DNA from: Ferrovibrio sp.
Lineage (GTDB): Bacteria; Pseudomonadota; Alphaproteobacteria; Ferrovibrionales; Ferrovibrionaceae
Assembly: GCF_019636075.1 (NCBI RefSeq)
Contig: NZ_JAHBYG010000043.1
Location: 1-36,919 of the forward strand
Reading direction: 5' to 3'
DNA: 36,919 nucleotides
Position numbers and translations under genes: made by a program. This document shows, in pieces, positions 35,205-36,919 of the stretch. The notes beneath the pieces were generated by a model. The model searched no databases. It was not told the origin of the DNA and was given only the letters and a program-made list of their open reading frames with translations. Each line of letters begins with the position of its first letter. Positions within the stretch are counted from its first letter, which is position 1.

Positions 35205-36596
35205 TCAGTTCTTCAGAACCACCTGGTCGAGTGCATCCAGCGCGGCGATGAAATCCTTCGGCTTGAAGGCTTCGTCGCGCTCCACCGCCTTGTAGGCCTT
35301 ATCCAGCACGGCGTCGTAGCGCTTGTATTGCGCTTCATCGATATGGCCGCCGCGCTTCATCGCATTGAGGATGGCGGCAATCGCCATGGTGGCCTGCTCG
35401 GCGGCGGCATAATCGGTGTATTCGCGGCCCAGGCCCTCGCGGATCACGGCGCGCAGCAATTCGCCCATCGCCTTGCCGTCGAAGCGGGTTTGCGCCAAGC
35501 GGGTGACCAGCGGATCGACAATGCCGCGCATGGCGCTGGCGGCCGTGGCCACCGCATCCATGCCCTGCGCGGTGGCGGCATGCAGCGCGCGGCTCTGTTG
35601 CAGCAGGCGTTCGCCCAGCGCAGGGTCGATCTGGCCCGCGATGATGCGCAGCATGATCATGTTGCCATCGGCCAGCCGCACCACGCCGGGGCCGAGCCCG
35701 GTGGAGGCGCGGGGTTCCCAACGCAGGTTCGACATCGGATGATGGCAAGCGTGGCAATCGAAAAACACCAGTTCGGGGAAGATGCCCTGGCGGTTGCGAT
35801 TGGGATCGGCCAGGCCTTCCAGCGTCATCTGCACGGCCACGGCTTGGCCCACCGCCCAGGTCTGCACCGGGTCGGCCACCCGTTTGCGCTGCTGGTAATC
35901 GGCATCGATGCGGAAATGCGCCGGCTGGGTGACGGTGAAGGTATCCAGCTCGAAGGGCATGCGCGGATGGCCGGCACCCATGATCTTGTGGGTGACGAAT
36001 TTATCCTTGGTGCCGACATGGCAGCTCATGCACAGCTTGGCACGCGCCACCGGATCTTCGGTGGGATACATGCCGGCGGCCACGTTCTGGGCATGGTTTG
36101 CCGCACCCGAGATATGCACGCCGAGCCAGCGCACCGCGCCGCCATGGCAGGCCTCGCAGCTTACGCCATCGGAAATCTGGAAGGTCTTGGAGCGCAGATT
36201 GGCCGGCACGTTGTTGGCGTGGCAATCCAGGCAGATCTTCGCCTCATGGGCATTGGGCAGGCCGAGATTGCGCGCGATGCGCCGCGAATCCTCGTTCAGC
36301 AGAACCGCATAGGCCTTGGCATGGGGATCCTTGCTCTGCCAGGTGACGTATTCATTCTGCAGCACGGTGGAACCGCGCCAGGGCGTAACGGCGCCATGGC
36401 AGGTGGAACCGGCGCAGGATGCCACACCCAGATGCACATCATTGGCATATTGCGGCAAGGTTTGCGCCCAGCCCGGGCCGGCGAGCGAACCGGTAGCGCC
36501 GATCGCCACAATCAAGCCCATAGCAGCCGCCAGACGGGCAGGCTTACGGATCGCCCGCACGACCGTTTCGGCCAGCAGCAGGCAATAGCTGTTCAT
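35205..36596 (-). CDS. Exported multiheme cytochrome c (four CXXCH plus one CX4CH), cytochrome c554-like
   Basis: About 463 residues from the chosen start MNSYCLLLAETVVRAIRKP, followed by a signal peptide ending GPGWAQ. Heme motifs: CAGSTCH (a CX4CH spacing, as in some cytochromes c3), CLDCH, CEACH, CMSCH and CHACH. The layout (first motif near VASCAGSTCHGA, then CEACHGGA and a His-rich FDCHACHHPM) resembles the cytochrome c554-like group. The last 150 residues are helical and heme-free. The frame is open to an ATG at 36659, but those extra residues precede the signal peptide and look non-native; a shorter start at 36521 is also possible. It is likely a periplasmic electron carrier. It is separated from the large cytochrome operon by the secretion genes but could serve the same electron pathway. 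Confidence 0.88.
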   Translation of the reverse strand: MNSYCLLLAETVVRAIRKPARLAAAMGLIVAIGATGSLAGPGWAQTLPQYANDVHLGVASCAGSTCHGAVTPWRGSTVLQNEYVTWQSKDPHAKAYAVLLNEDSRRIARNLGLPNAHEAKICLDCHANNVPANLRSKTFQISDGVSCEACHGGAVRWLGVHISGAANHAQNVAAGMYPTEDPVARAKLCMSCHVGTKDKFVTHKIMGAGHPRMPFELDTFTVTQPAHFRIDADYQQRKRVADPVQTWAVGQAVAVQMTLEGLADPNRNRQGIFPELVFFDCHACHHPMSNLRWEPRASTGLGPGVVRLADGNMIMLRIIAGQIDPALGERLLQQSRALHAATAQGMDAVATAASAMRGIVDPLVTRLAQTRFDGKAMGELLRAVIREGLGREYTDYAAAEQATMAIAAILNAMKRGGHIDEAQYKRYDAVLDKAYKAVERDEAFKPKDFIAALDALDQVVLKN

Positions 36597-36704
36597 CCGT
36601 CGCTTCGGCTTCACGTTTTGGGGCCCCCGGTGCCGTACTGACCCGGGGATTTTCGGCATTCACGGCCGGCTTGGCAAGGCTTAACTGCCTGCGGCGCCAG
36701 GGAA

Positions 36705-36890
36705 TTAACCCTTTGGCCGCAAAGCCATCAGCAGCAGCACAATCCAGCCGAGGATGGTCCAGCCCAGAACGATATTGGCCAGCAGGATCAAGCCGGCCCG
36801 GGGCGCTCGGCGGCGATGGGCGATCAGCGCCGGCAGGAAATACACCGTTGCCAGCACCACACCGAGGATAAGGGTGGGCAGGCCGGCCAT
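36705..36890 (-). CDS. Superinfection immunity family small membrane protein
   Basis: A 61-residue protein with two hydrophobic helices, LILGVVLATVYFLPALIA and LILLANIVLGWTILGWIVLLLMAL. The pattern YFLPALIAHRR then LLANIVLGWTILGWI is the hallmark of the T4 Imm-like superinfection immunity family, which is widespread in bacterial chromosomes with mostly unknown function. Only 29 bases lie upstream before the window edge and the frame stays open there, so the true start may be further upstream and an upstream fusion cannot be excluded. Confidence 0.75.
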   Translation of the reverse strand: MAGLPTLILGVVLATVYFLPALIAHRRRAPRAGLILLANIVLGWTILGWIVLLLMALRPKG

Positions 36891-36919
36891 CAGCGCAAGG
36901 CAGCGAGGGTTTCCGCGGC

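Noticed and set aside
34080..36890. Defence island built from the restriction-like gene and the superinfection-immunity-like gene
   Set aside because: A normal-GC cytochrome gene lies between them and no other defence genes are seen; two genes 1.6 kb apart do not make an island on this evidence.

Overview
The window looks like chromosomal DNA of a GC-rich Gram-negative bacterium, most likely an alphaproteobacterium of the Rhodospirillales or Ferrovibrio kind. This is inferred from the style of AtpA/AtpH, the MutY neighbourhood, a type II secretion system and abundant c-type cytochromes; no rRNA or other firm taxonomic marker is present. I see no tRNA, rRNA, CRISPR array or insertion sequence.

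Layout. (1) 1-2395, minus strand: atpH and atpA, followed unusually not by atpG but by the start of a pseudaminic-acid-type methyltransferase; codon use shifts inside atpA, so this end may be recombined or mis-assembled. (2) 2765-6938, housekeeping: mutY, an inverted pair of REP-like elements, a crotonase-family gene and an EF-G-like GTPase. (3) 7024-20775, minus strand: eight tightly packed, mostly overlapping genes. Read in transcription order from 20775 they encode an FAD/NAD(P) reductase fused to two cyclic-nucleotide-binding domains and a four-cluster ferredoxin domain; an inner-membrane protein with two His pairs spaced 14 apart (di-heme b type); a membrane-anchored decaheme cytochrome with a cytoplasmic FHA domain; a small secreted protein; a secreted tandem GlcG/HbpS protein; a predicted outer-membrane beta-barrel; a 1322-residue decaheme cytochrome with LVIVD beta-propeller repeats; and a second small secreted protein. 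(4) 21001-33905, plus strand: two exported proteins followed by a compact type II secretion operon in the order O-E-F-G-H-I-J-K-L-M-C-D. (5) 33906-35204: an AT-richer insert with a putative EVE-like/PD-(D/E)XK restriction protein. (6) 35205-36890, minus strand: a multiheme cytochrome (four CXXCH plus one CX4CH) and a small superinfection-immunity-family membrane protein.

How they may work together. Region 3 has one predicted component for every compartment between cytoplasm and cell surface: NAD(P)H/FAD/Fe-S, then heme b in the inner membrane, periplasmic decaheme, outer-membrane barrel and large exported decaheme. The simplest reading is a transenvelope electron conduit of a type I do not recognise. 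It is analogous to Mtr/Pio porin-cytochrome systems but built from different families, and carries FHA and cyclic-nucleotide domains that suggest signal control. The divergent type II secretion operon could export its surface components, as Gsp does for Shewanella outer-surface cytochromes. Direction of electron flow and substrate cannot be read from the sequence.
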